From assembly GCA_949775045.1 (NCBI GenBank), contig OX459095.1, forward strand, positions 21,728,811 through 21,792,810: a stretch of 64,000 nt of DNA, read 5' to 3'. Positions 43,286-53,693 of the stretch are shown piece after piece (positions within the stretch are counted from its first letter, which is position 1; every line of letters begins with the position of its first letter). Under the pieces are notes generated by a model. The model made no database searches and was not told the origin of the DNA. It saw nothing but the letters and a program-made list of their open reading frames with translations. Origin of the DNA: Metridium senile (lineage: Eukaryota; Cnidaria; Anthozoa; Actiniaria; Metridiidae). The position numbers were made by a program, and so were the translations under genes.

Positions 43286-46200
43286 CATTCTCGTACCCAG
43301 GCTAACTCGGTCGTTCATCTCTCCCGTCATTACCTCTGGTAACAACGGATTTGAGACCCTCTCAGCCCGATGCTGATTGGCCAGTAAAATCGCGCATGCG
43401 CGAGTTTCGACGTACATTGACCCTAGGGTTCTCGTTCGTGATTGGTGGAATTTCTACGATGCTCGGAGCTTTTTGAAATGTGTTTTCTGCGCATAAAGTA
43501 AAGTACACAAAGCTGACTCATTTTGTAACGGGCTCAGGAAGAATTCAAAATGGCGGGTAAACGGAGTAGATATGAAAACATCCAAAAAACGTTAGGAAAT
43601 TGTGTTCTAACTCCACCTTGAACTGCTATAACTTATTTTATGCATATTTGGACTATGAGGAAGGTATGTTTTGGTTTTCGTGAAGCGCATTTTGAGACGA
43701 TTACAGGCATTGTTTGTTATCGATAAATTCAGTACCAGAATTGAATTGCTGTATTAAAGCTTTTTCTCGAATTCTGTACTTCTTTCCTGCTGTTGAGGCA
43801 AGTAAAACTTTACTGACGTTGAAATTTTAATGAAGTGTATCTGATCTGTTGTTTGAAGCAAGGAATCTCAACATATGATAGAAACTAAGGTTTATAACTT
43901 ATTGTAAATCATTCCCACATTTATATCATGAATATATGATTGTAAAACATTCATATAGCCTTATCAGTAATAAAAATGATTTCAATGCATTCTGTAGTGG
44001 ATATTATGAACTTTCACACTGTAATTTTGACTCTATTATAAAGCTATTATATTTGCCTTGGCTTTTCAAAATAATCTAATTATTATTAAATGTGAGGTGT
44101 TTATAATTTCACAGGCTATAATGTACATGATGAACAAGGGGTCAATTAGTATTTTTGTATTGGTGTGTTAGATTTTGAAATGAATAATTTAGCCAATTTA
44201 CTGATATAAAATTACAATTCCAAATGCTATTATTGCAACCAGTGAACTGTCACTTCATATTTATAGTAGATACATGTAGTACTTATTTATATATTTTGTC
44301 ATTGATATATTGATTTGTATTATTCTTGATATAAAACATAACTATGCAGAAACACTATTTGTAGATATGCCAACATGTTGTGATAATAATAACAATGGCA
44401 ATCAGATAACTACACTTACAATAGTTGAAGTGGTCTTATTTCAGTTGTAATATCATTGTAAATGTGTATACCAGTAGTTTCCTTTTTTGGTACAAATCTT
44501 TATATATAAGTTTATATACTTTTTGTTCTATACTCAATAGAGTGCAAACAGTATATTCATGAAATACAAATTACTAAATACTAATAAATACTGCCAGAAG
44601 GTCCATAAAATATTCAAGTATCTCACAGCATACTATATGCACTTGACTTTATATTTCACAGTCAAAATATCTTTTTAGGTAAGCATATCACATCAGAATA
44701 TACATGAAATGGAGCTCTGCAGTATTCAAATAAAATAATAGGATGAAAGGAACGCAGTAAAAGTCTATTCGACGTCTTATTTCCATTCCTCATTTCATGT
44801 GTATTTAACTAAACTATTATCACAAACCCACAGCATCTTTCTAATTAGCAGTACTGTTGATATATTTGCTGTATTGAATAAATTATTGCACTCTAGTGAT
44901 GATATCAATAAGGGTAAAATATTACATCATGTTCCATGACATCTTGTTTTTACAGTACAGTTACACTGTTGGGTTTTAATCTGAACTGAATATTTGAGTT
45001 CTTAATTGCACTGGCTTCATGCAGCCACAATAGAATGTGAAGTAATAGTTTGTATAATTTTAGTAGTACCAAACCAATAAGGAATGAGCATTTCAAAAAA
45101 AACAATAACAATACCACAGGTGTTTTCCCTCTTCTTTTTACCTACTGATCAAGGTCTAAGTCTGAGAATTACAAACTTGACATTTAATTATAATCATAAT
45201 AACAATAAAGCACTTTATTTTAATAGGATAACTAGAATTACAGATGTTATTTTTATCTAGTCCCTAAATGATAATAATTAAATAGCATACATACATACAT
45301 AACTATGCTGGTACTTGGATAGGCAAAACTGATTAGATGGCAGATAATGAGATTGTTCAATTGCTTGAAATAACAATAAATATTTAGATTATATCATTGT
45401 TTTGCAAAAATAACAATTTTAATCCAATTTTAATTAAAAGGACATAACTAGGTACTACTAGCTGACAACAGGTTACAGTCGGGTATTCACACAAACACAT
45501 AGTATTATATATGAAAGGAATATAAAGAAGATTGCAAATCTCTTTTATACTATTATCACAATCAACCCTATTTTATAGGCCATAAACTTAGACTTCTTAA
45601 TATATATATTTTTTTAATTTATAGGGGAAGTTTATCAATAGGGACGAAAGTCTAGAAAGCTACAGAGCTTCTACCTGTCACAAAATTAGTTTTAGAAATT
45701 TTATCATTAACTTCTCGTTTCATTTTATTTCAACTACATTTATATAGTGTACAAACATTATACCCATGAAACAAGTAGTACTAATTAGTACTAAATAGTG
45801 CTAATTAAACAATAGAAAACAATAGAATTAGCATAAAATATCACTATTTAGTACTATTTATTTTTCACGCTTTTAATGTTTGTACTCTATTGTGACAAAT
45901 AAATAAATAAAACAAAATAGAAAACAAAATTTAAGTTATTGACAATTGGTCTGCATTGCAATAATTATCATAAATAATTCGATAAAATATGATTTTTATG
46001 ATGCAGAAATGATATTTTGAACAGTTTTTATGTCCCTAAAATAGACTTAAATCATCTAAAACAGGTCAATATGAGAAAAGTGAGATGACAAATGAATTTC
46101 AGAAGTGATTTTTGATATCTAACCAGAATAAAATTTACTTGATATTACAACTGAAATAAGACCACTTCAACTATTGTAAGTGTAGTTATCTGATTGCCAT

Positions 46201-47309
46201 TGTTATTATTATCACAACATGTTGGCATATCTACAAATAGTGTTTCTGCATAGTTATGTTTTATATCAAGAATAATACAAATCAATATATCAATGACAAA
46301 ATATATAAATAAGTACTACATGTATCTACTATAAATATGAAGTGACAGTTCACTGGTTGCAATAATAGCATTTGGAATTGTAATTTTATATCAGTAAATT
46401 GGCTAAATTATTCATTTCAAAATCTAACACACCAATACAAAAATACTAATTGACCCCTTGTTCATCATGTACATTATAGCCTGTGAAATTATAAACACCT
46501 CACATTTAATAATAATTAGATTATTTTGAAAAGCCAAGGCAAATATAATAGCTTTATAATAGAGTCAAAATTACAGTGTGAAAGTTCATAATATCCACTA
46601 CAGAATGCATTGAAATCATTTTTATTACTGATAAGGCTATATGAATGTTTTACAATCATATATTCATGATATAAATGTGGGAATGATTTACAATAAGTTA
46701 TAAACCTTAGTTTCTATCATATGTTGAGATTCCTTGCTTCAAACAACAGATCAGATACACTTCATTAAAATTTCAACGTCAGTAAAGTTTTACTTGCCTC
46801 AACAGCAGGAAAGAAGTACAGAATTCGAGAAAAAGCTTTAATACAGCAATTCAATTCTGGTACTGAATTTATCGATAACAAACAATGCCTGTAATCGTCT
46901 CAAAATGCGCTTCACGAAAACCAAAACATACCTTCCTCATAGTCCAAATATGCATAAAATAAGTTATAGCAGTTCAAGGTGGAGTTAGAACACAATTTCC
47001 TAACGTTTTTTGGATGTTTTCATATCTACTCCGTTTACCCGCCATTTTGAATTCTTCCTGAGCCCGTTACAAAATGAGTCAGCTTTGTGTACTTTACTTT
47101 ATGCGCAGAAAACACATTTCAAAAAGCTCCGAGCATCGTAGAAATTCCACCAATCACGAACGAGAACCCTAGGGTCAATGTACGTCGAAACTCGCGCATG
47201 CGCGATTTTACTGGCCAATCAGCATCGGGCTGAGAGGGTCTCAAATCCGTTGTTACCAGAGGTAATGACGGGAGAGATGAACGACCGAGTTAGCCTGGGT
47301 ACGAGAATG
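43286..47309. mobile_element. 4,024-bp long-palindrome (foldback, Mutator-like) element
   Basis: Arms 43286-44455 and 46140-47309 are inverted copies of 1,170 bp, identical in every segment compared by eye, around a 1,684-bp AT-rich spacer. Termini are CATTCTCGTACCCAGGC and its inverse. The 9-bp direct repeat ACATGATAC flanks the element (43277-43285, 47310-47318). The uninterrupted form of this site is present at about 53318 in element H2. There is no ORF of transposase length, so it is non-autonomous. Nine-bp duplication plus very long TIRs suits Mutator-like elements; no family name is claimed. Confidence 0.85.
45740..45875. repeat. Inverted A/T repeat in the spacer of the palindromic element
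   Basis: TTAGTACTAAATAGTGCTAA is partly inverted as TTAGCATAAAATATCACTAT and TTAGTACTATTTA. Secondary structure only; no further meaning is evident. Confidence 0.35.
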
Positions 47310-48393
47310 ACATGATACATAGATAGATAGATACATAGATACATAGATTGACGAAACTGTAGAACTAAAGTCGGGCCGCCTATGGCTAGCCCGACTAATA
47401 ATCAAGTTCATTCGTGTTTTTGTTAATGTATCCAGGCCTCCCTAGCAACACAGGGTACCCAAGAATCTGGACCTGCATCGCAGAATTAAATTAAAACTAG
47501 ACGCTCTATGAGCGTGAAGTCGGGCTAGTTGAGGATTATGCAGTTTAGTCTATTAGCCCAGTAGGAGTGGTGGGACCCAGTTTTTGACAGCTAGAGATAA
47601 CTGGAGCTATAACACTGATGCCCCTTGGATATACTCTGAAGATATTAATCAATCTTAATGAATACTCCAGTTTCGAGATCTCTTTTACTCAGTGTTAGCC
47701 TCAATTGTGTGTAAAATTTGCAGAAATTTAGATAAAACTCGTGAGATTTCGATATATTTTTATTGTCTTCTATGCTCACAAATTTCTTTCATTTGCACGG
47801 ACTGTTACTGAACAAAAGAATATATTACATGGTTTTGAGGCTAACACTGAGTAAAAGAGATCTCGAAACTGGAGTATTAATCTTAATTGTCTGTTCATGA
47901 CAAATTTGTAAAATGTAGATGAAAAATATTACAGAAACACCGTATTTCATGACTTTAACGCACTGATCCCTTTGAAATACACTAAAAGAGCATTAGATCA
48001 TATACTTTATAATGAATTTTGGCGCTATAGAAACATTAAAATTATTATTACTCGTGCCCAGGCCTTTGGCCGGCACGAGTCTTAAAATGCAGCGTCTGTC
48101 TTCATTTCGGCGTCGAAGATTGAAAACGAGGCGATAACACCCAGTATGCTTTGCGACATTAGCACGTTGTCAAACTAGCTACACAAAGCTACACTGCACT
48201 GTTTACCTTGTTGACTGCTTTGATCATGATATCAAAACTATGGATTCTACGTCTTTAAATACGCTCAAATCACTTACAAATCCACACACCATTCGCGGTA
48301 TGTCGAGCGTTTTCGGAAAGGCCATTTAGAGAGATACCGCGAATTTATCGTGAAACTGCCTATCGTGAAACCATGGATAATTAAAACACATCC

Positions 48394-49006
48394 ATGGTGA
48401 AACTTATCGTGAACTTTCTATCAAACAAGCTACCTATCTATTCAAAAGAGACTTATATTTCAGCTTATACAAACTCTAAAACCACAAAGAGCTCAACTAC
48501 ACAATGTGAACAAAGGTCTACCGAAGAAAAAACGACGATTACAAGCATTTCAAGCGAAGAACATGCAAGACTAGCGACTTCTGTTTACAGTCAACCATGC
48601 GACTGTCAAAGTAATAAAGGCCGCCTTCTCAAAGATGATCACTTCTTTCATAATAATAATGGTAAATACCTTGCTTCTTTTGTTATTTTTAATTCAAGGA
48701 AGTATTTTCTGTTTTCCCTATTTGATATTAGTAACTTTATTCATAGTTAATAGTAACTATGCTTTATTAGGATACAAAACAGTCAAGTTCTTCGACTGCT
48801 ACACTCAAACTATTGTCATTTCATCGTTCAGTGATTGTGATATATTAGATAAAACTAGTTGTTTGAATGTACAAGTATATAATGATGCAGAAGTCACATT
48901 AAAGATTACAAATAATACCAGATCTCGTTATTCAAGGTTTGTTTATTATAATTATAGACATTTTCGCTATCATCGTAATCGTGAGCCAAGTAGAATACCA
49001 ACATGA
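48394..49006 (+). pseudogene. Decayed coding fragments upstream of the OTU remnant
   Basis: Two overlapping open frames (48394-48750 and 48635-49006). The second has a hydrophobic stretch (TLLLLLFLIQGSIFCFPYLI) and a Tyr/Arg-rich end. I recognise no domain. By position they may be the 5' part of the element gene containing the OTU domain, separated from it by the inserted hairpin-rich DNA at 49014-51240. Confidence 0.3.
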
Positions 49007-49013
49007 TTAATTT

Positions 49014-49201
49014 AAGCATTAGAAGATATTTTCCGTGTTTCTATTCTCTGTTAGAAACACGCGGGATTGTTGGGAGAACACGAGAAAGATTTTGAATCAC
49101 GAGCTGAAAGCGAGTGATTCAAAATCTTTTCGAGTGTTCTCCCAACAATCCCAAGTGTTTCTAACAGAGAATAGAAACACGGAAAATATCTTCTAATGCT
49201 T
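49014..49201. repeat. Long hairpin P1
   Basis: Arms of about 86 nt (AAGCATTAGAAGATATTTTC and its inverse at the end) surround a 15-nt loop. One short block differs between the arms (CGCGGGATTG versus CAATCCCAAG). Presumably a MITE inside H3. Confidence 0.8.
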
Positions 49202-51011
49202 TTATAAAATAACAACAACAGATAATAATGAAGATATAAAGCTAAATTGCATTTAATGCCCTTGATCACACAACAAATTCTCCTAACGTCGTCATATGAC
49301 GGCGTACCAAGCAAAAAACGTACCAGGTTCAAAACTTGTCAAAAATAATTTTCAGTGCGATGAAAAAATCGACTTTATTCTTCACAAAATGTCAATATAA
49401 AGACCACAACAAACGATGATCAAGTTAACATGGATTTAAAAGTGGATTTCAGAGTTCAACTACATTAGAAAAGTCTAAAATCTAGCTGAAATCGTGAGCA
49501 AAAACACTTCAATTTCACTGAAATGTGCTTTGCTCAAAGCCGTGTGTTCACGCTTCACTTTGTCTATCTTGCAAGTCGATAAAATTCTGCCTATTTCGCT
49601 TCTGAAGTGGAAACTCTAACTTGAATTTGTGGAACTCTGTGACCGTTTGAGCTGCACGTAAGGTTTCAAGAAGAATAACAGGAAAGTTTAAGTAAAAGAA
49701 TGCTTGACGAACGACTTTACCGAGAACTGAAGCAAGACGAAGGAAAACTTTCTCTGTTTTGATGTACATGTAAGTTATAAAGCTTGTAGCTTTTGCTGAA
49801 GTATATTTTTCTACTATTGTGCAAATTCAATGACATCAAAATGATTTTTTGTATTTACTTTGTACATATTTAGGAATTAAAAGTGCTTTTACGGTAGACA
49901 AAGTAGTGTTGTGATCTTCTTGTCGCGATTTGAATTACTTTGAGTATAAATTTGCTGTGAACTCAGATTTAATATTTTTACAAGCTTAAAAGTGTTAAAG
50001 ACTTTTTAGTTCGTGACTTCTGAGGTGGTGAAGGCCGTCGAGGTCAACATTGACACAAAAAATTTGCTTTCTTCATTAGACGACACGATTTTGTATTTTT
50101 ACGGAAAAATCAAGCGACACTCCGCTTGAAAACCGTGTTTCTATCCATGGATGCTCTTTTTTACCACAACTGTAAAATTTCTCGCACGCTGATTGGTTGA
50201 AAACCATGTTCGATAAGAGGACAGACCCATGAAAATGACGCCATTTGACGCTTTCGTAAGCTTTTTCAAATTTGAAAAAACAATTGTGTGAAATCTCGCG
50301 CGCTGATTGGAGGATAGACACCACGTGTGCTGACGACACAACGTCACGCAACATTGTGCAAAGTTGAGGGAACGTTTGTCATCAACACGATGTTTTCTTC
50401 GTCTTAAAACTGTGATAAAAGCTCATTTCTGGATAAACCCTGAATGGAAAACACTTTTCTGTAAGTAAAAAAATTATAATAAATGTCACTATGTCCTCAT
50501 TGAGTTTTCGTCTCTTTGATTTGATGCAGTTTTTCAGTCTTTTTGTCAAATTTTCGTCAATAGTCAAGTTGATTTCTGTCCAACAAAAACATACTCAAAA
50601 ACGTAGTTTTGATAAAAAATGCCATTCTTTTAGCACTCTTTTGAAAACCTAAGTTATGTAGTTATGTACTAGCTTTAACTATATCAAGGGTTTGTGCTTG
50701 TTGACTTATTTAATTTGCGAAGTTTTGCAAGGGCGCAACTGAAGTCGCCTATTCGCCGTTATGGTAGTTGTTTTACTTTTATAGCTTACAGAAGAGAAAC
50801 GATAAACAGTATTTCCTTACAGAAAAAGGCTTATTTCTTTACTTCTCATTTAAAACTGATCATTTTTGCGAATTGTTTTATTTGCCGTAGCATGAAGTGA
50901 AACCGTTGAGTTTGATGCGTGACATATTCGTCATATAACAGTCACATTCCGTCTATTTTACACATAAAAATTGAAAAAGTAGAACAATATTATGAGGTTG
51001 TGGTAAAAAAC
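49202..51011. other. Non-coding stretch between hairpins P1 and P2
   Basis: AT-rich with a few GC-rich patches (CGCACGCTGATTGG near 50185 and CGCGCGCTGATTGG near 50295, a repeated motif). Short open frames on the minus strand have no domains. No gene recognised. Confidence 0.4.
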
Positions 51012-51194
51012 AAATCGAAGTGTCTTTTCTATGGTCTATACTCTTATCGAACATAGAAATGACGTAAGAAAATGGCCAAAACTTTGCAGTGAAACCACTC
51101 GCTGCGCTCGTGGTTCCACTTGAGTTTTGACCATTTTCTTACGTCATTTCTATGTTCGATAAGAGTATAGACCATAGAAAAGACACTTCGATTT
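51012..51194. repeat. Long hairpin P2
   Basis: Arms start AAATCGAAGTGTCTTTTCTA and contain GAAATGACGTAAGAAAATGG, with the inverse at the other end. The centre has a smaller dyad CCACTCGC..GCTCGTGG. About 183 bp, MITE-like. Confidence 0.8.
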
Positions 51195-51371
51195 GCTAAA
51201 TACAAACACGGTTTTTTGCACGTTTCAGCCAATGAGAGCGCGCGTTATATAATGGTTATTTTATAAAAGGCGTTTAAACACCAAAAGTAGGAAGCTTAGA
51301 CGGTTTGTTTATCATAGAATACGCTCAAATATACCCAGGTCTTCTAAGTTACATAATTATATTCACAGTGC

Positions 51372-52252
51372 AAAGGTCAAAAACGAGCATTATTCTTCAA
51401 AGTTCAAGGGGATTGGTACACAAGCATTTATTTCTCAAAGAAGGTTCAAATGTAAAGCCAGTCGGTATATATCGTCCCTTTCTTGTAATAGACCAACGTC
51501 TCTCTATAAGACTCAGAGAATCCCGAGTTCACACAGCTATTCATCTAGTTTAATAAAATGTTGTACTCAAAATGAGAACTATTGTCTGTCTAGACGAAAT
51601 TTACTTGTTTCAGGTGACATTGAATCAAATCCTGGTCCTCTAATTCAAGATAATATTGTGCAAAGTGTTCCAAGAATTCCCCCAGTGGTATTATTACAGT
51701 CTAGCTCAACAAGGTTTACAATCCTTAGATGTTGGTGGTGCAGGTGATTGTTTTTTTAGAGCAGTATCACATCAGCTGTATGGTAATACACATAATCATA
51801 TACAAATACGTACTATTGGTGTTCAGTACTTGGAAAATCATCCTGAAAGGTTTATTGAGACCAATACTGAACGTTCATGGGTAACATACTTAGCTAATAT
51901 GTCTCGTCAAGGTACATGGTGTGATCAGGTATTATAATACAAGCAGTTGCAGATGTACTAAATATTACAATTCATATAACAGAATCAAATGAGGGGTTTT
52001 GCACCATTTAATGTGATTAGTCCTATAAATACACAAATTAATTCTACTACAATATATATTGGTCATGTGGATGAAGTACATTATGTTTCAACTGTTGCGG
52101 TGGATAATTATTCTTCAACATCTATAAATGAATCTGATGGTTGCAGTGATACCACAAACTCTCACATGGATTATATTGCTTGGAATAAACCATATTTTCT
52201 TATGTCAACATACTCGATATGTTTTTCTGTTATCAAATCCTGTGGATTTTAA
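51372..52252 (+). pseudogene. Transposon-encoded OTU cysteine protease with 2A-like motif, frameshifted
   Basis: One frame is open from about 51372 and contains the 2A-like GDIESNPGP (51615-51641), which fits D-x-E-x-N-P-G-P. The OTU domain follows in another frame (51656-51937): GAGDCFFRAVSHQLYG holds the candidate catalytic Cys. Further in-family segments continue after at least two more frame changes (QAVADVLNITIHITESNE in one frame; IYIGHVDEVHYVST with the candidate catalytic His in the next). OTU domains with an upstream 2A-like motif occur in proteins of Helitron/helentron elements of invertebrates (recalled). At least three frame changes show this copy is dead. No repaired sequence is given. 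Confidence 0.75.
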
Positions 52253-52269
52253 TCATGTAACATTAATTA

Positions 52270-52980
52270 GATGCCATGAATGAGCATGCTATGCTCTATT
52301 CTAATAGTTTTGTACAAAATAATGTCACTGAATTACCAAATGTTTTGAAGATATATAATACCATTATTGACCTACAATGGACAAAAGCTTACCATGGTTG
52401 ACTATCAAGTAGTTATTCAAGTAAAACTGATTCATCAAGAAGTGCATTATAGAAAATATTGATAACAAAACAACTGGTTTTGTGCTGTGTTTTTCTGGTT
52501 ATTCTATAAACTGTATTATTAAACAAAATAAAACAACTTTGAAGTATTTTCTATTGAAGTGTAAAAATGACCAGCTAATATATTTTAATACAACATTTAC
52601 TGATGTCGACTGTCTTATTAAAACATGTTGTGAAATGAAAGAACAAAGCTCCAACTGTGATGCAAAATATGTACTATATTTTCTTTCCTGTTCTCAAATA
52701 ACCAGTGATAAGGAAAGACAGAATACTCTAAGGAAATTTAGATCAACATCATTTTTAACTCGTGGATTGCAAATCCCTTTTATTTACTGCTTCTGGAGGA
52801 AAGAGGAGGACTACTCGTAGTCTAATTCCTCCGGAAAATCATAAAATTCGTTTGCAAACATTTTCTGAAGGGTACGTCCTTTTCCCTGAACTATTACGAA
52901 AGCAACACAGTAATACAGTAGTAGTACATACTCAAAATCATGATGCCTCATCTTTATCAGCCAGTTCTAAACAACCATAG
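52270..52980 (+). pseudogene. Downstream remnants of the same element gene
   Basis: Open pieces at about 52270-52400, 52482-52820 and 52762-52980 in changing frames. One piece has six Cys in about 90 residues (CLIKTCCEMKEQSSNC). I do not recognise a domain. They continue directly after the OTU remnant and end before the H3 terminus, so they are probably part of the same decayed ORF. Confidence 0.35.
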
Positions 52981-53400
52981 GACGGCTACCACAATCTTTA
53001 TAATGCACATCAAATTAGACAAATCCACAAATTTTGATTTATTTCATATTCATATTGTTTTAGTTTCAGCAACTTCATACTTTATTGTACAAAAATTGTG
53101 TGCGTTCACCTGCAGTGACAACTGTCTTTCAACTGTTTTTCTGCCACTCAAATCTGTAAACTAGTTCCAGCTCTCCCCAGCTCATCACCTTGCATCAAGG
53201 GCACGAGTGCACGCTACGTAGAGCGTCTAGTTATATTATTATTCAAATCCAAGATGGCGATTTGCTTGGGCTTCCTGTGGTATTTGCGCATGCTCATGAC
53301 ATAAGGTGGTCAAAACGCGACATGATACATAGATAGATACATAGATTGACGAAACGGTAGAACTAAAGTCGGGCCGCCTATGGCTAGCCCGACTAATAAT

Positions 53401-53693
53401 AATAATGATGATGATGATTTATTAACATTGTACCCACAAAATTATTGGACGACTTACGGTCACACGCAGAGAGCGGATCCAGGATCCAGGAGACAGTTCC
53501 CAGTTAGCGAGGAAGAAAAACCTGTATCATTGCAAGGAAAAGACAGCAAAAACACAAAAAAATCAACAAAAGGCTGCGAAATATTGTTCCAATAATATGT
53601 TTTAGTCAGTATTGATTTATTTTAAAAACTAGCTATCATTGAATAAGCGTCGGTGTGGATATATATAACTGGAGCCGTAAAAAGCATTAGTGA
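53401..53693. other. Short non-coding stretch between H2 and the PIN-like ORF
   Basis: (AAT)n/(GAT)n run at the H2 end, then a GGATCCAGGATCCAGG duplication near 53475. No gene recognised. Confidence 0.4.

Larger units (their letters stand above)
41790..47400 (+). mobile_element. Helentron-like non-autonomous element H1, interrupted by the 4-kb palindromic element
   Basis: The 5' end ACTAGACGCTC (41790-41800) is followed by the inverse GAGCGT and a subterminal GTCGGGCTAG (41814-41823). The 3' end has an ATAG/ATAC tetranucleotide tract and the hairpin GTCGGGC-loop-GCCCGAC (47370-47395), whose right arm CTAGCCCGAC is the perfect inverse of the 5' subterminal block; TAATAAT follows. Subterminal inverted repeat, tetranucleotide tract and 3' hairpin are the layout described for helentron-associated elements (HINEs). 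Without the insertion it is about 1.6 kb. Its first 500 bp also occur in H2 at 47496. Confidence 0.65.
48050..53231 (-). mobile_element. Nested helentron-like element H3 (termini in reverse orientation)
   Basis: Read on the minus strand it starts ACTAGACGCTC (53231-53221), the same prefix as H1 and H2, then AGCGT and a different subterminal block ACTCGTGCCC (53208-53199). It ends in a hairpin ACTCGTGCC-loop-GGCACGAGT (48080-48050) whose last arm GGGCACGAGT is the perfect inverse of that block, followed by AATAATAAT. It contains decayed coding sequence on the plus strand, opposite to the polarity implied by the ends. Confidence 0.6.
47496..53400 (+). mobile_element. Helentron-like element H2, carrying nested element H3
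   Basis: Starts ACTAGACGCTC (47496), GAGCGT, then GTCGGGCTAG (47519-47528). It ends with an ATAG/ATAC tract, the GTCGGGC...CTAGCCCGAC hairpin (53368-53393) and TAATAATAAT. Bases 47496-47998 match H1 41790-42300, and 53243-53400 match the H1 3' end. The intact CGCGACATGATACATAGATA site at 53315-53334 is the empty insertion site of the 4-kb element. Without H3 the element is about 720 bp. Confidence 0.65.

Noticed and set aside
43061..43417. Minus-strand ORF of 118 codons at the edge of the palindromic element
   Set aside because: Crosses the insertion border of the element and the flanking helentron, so it cannot be an ancestral gene; no domain.
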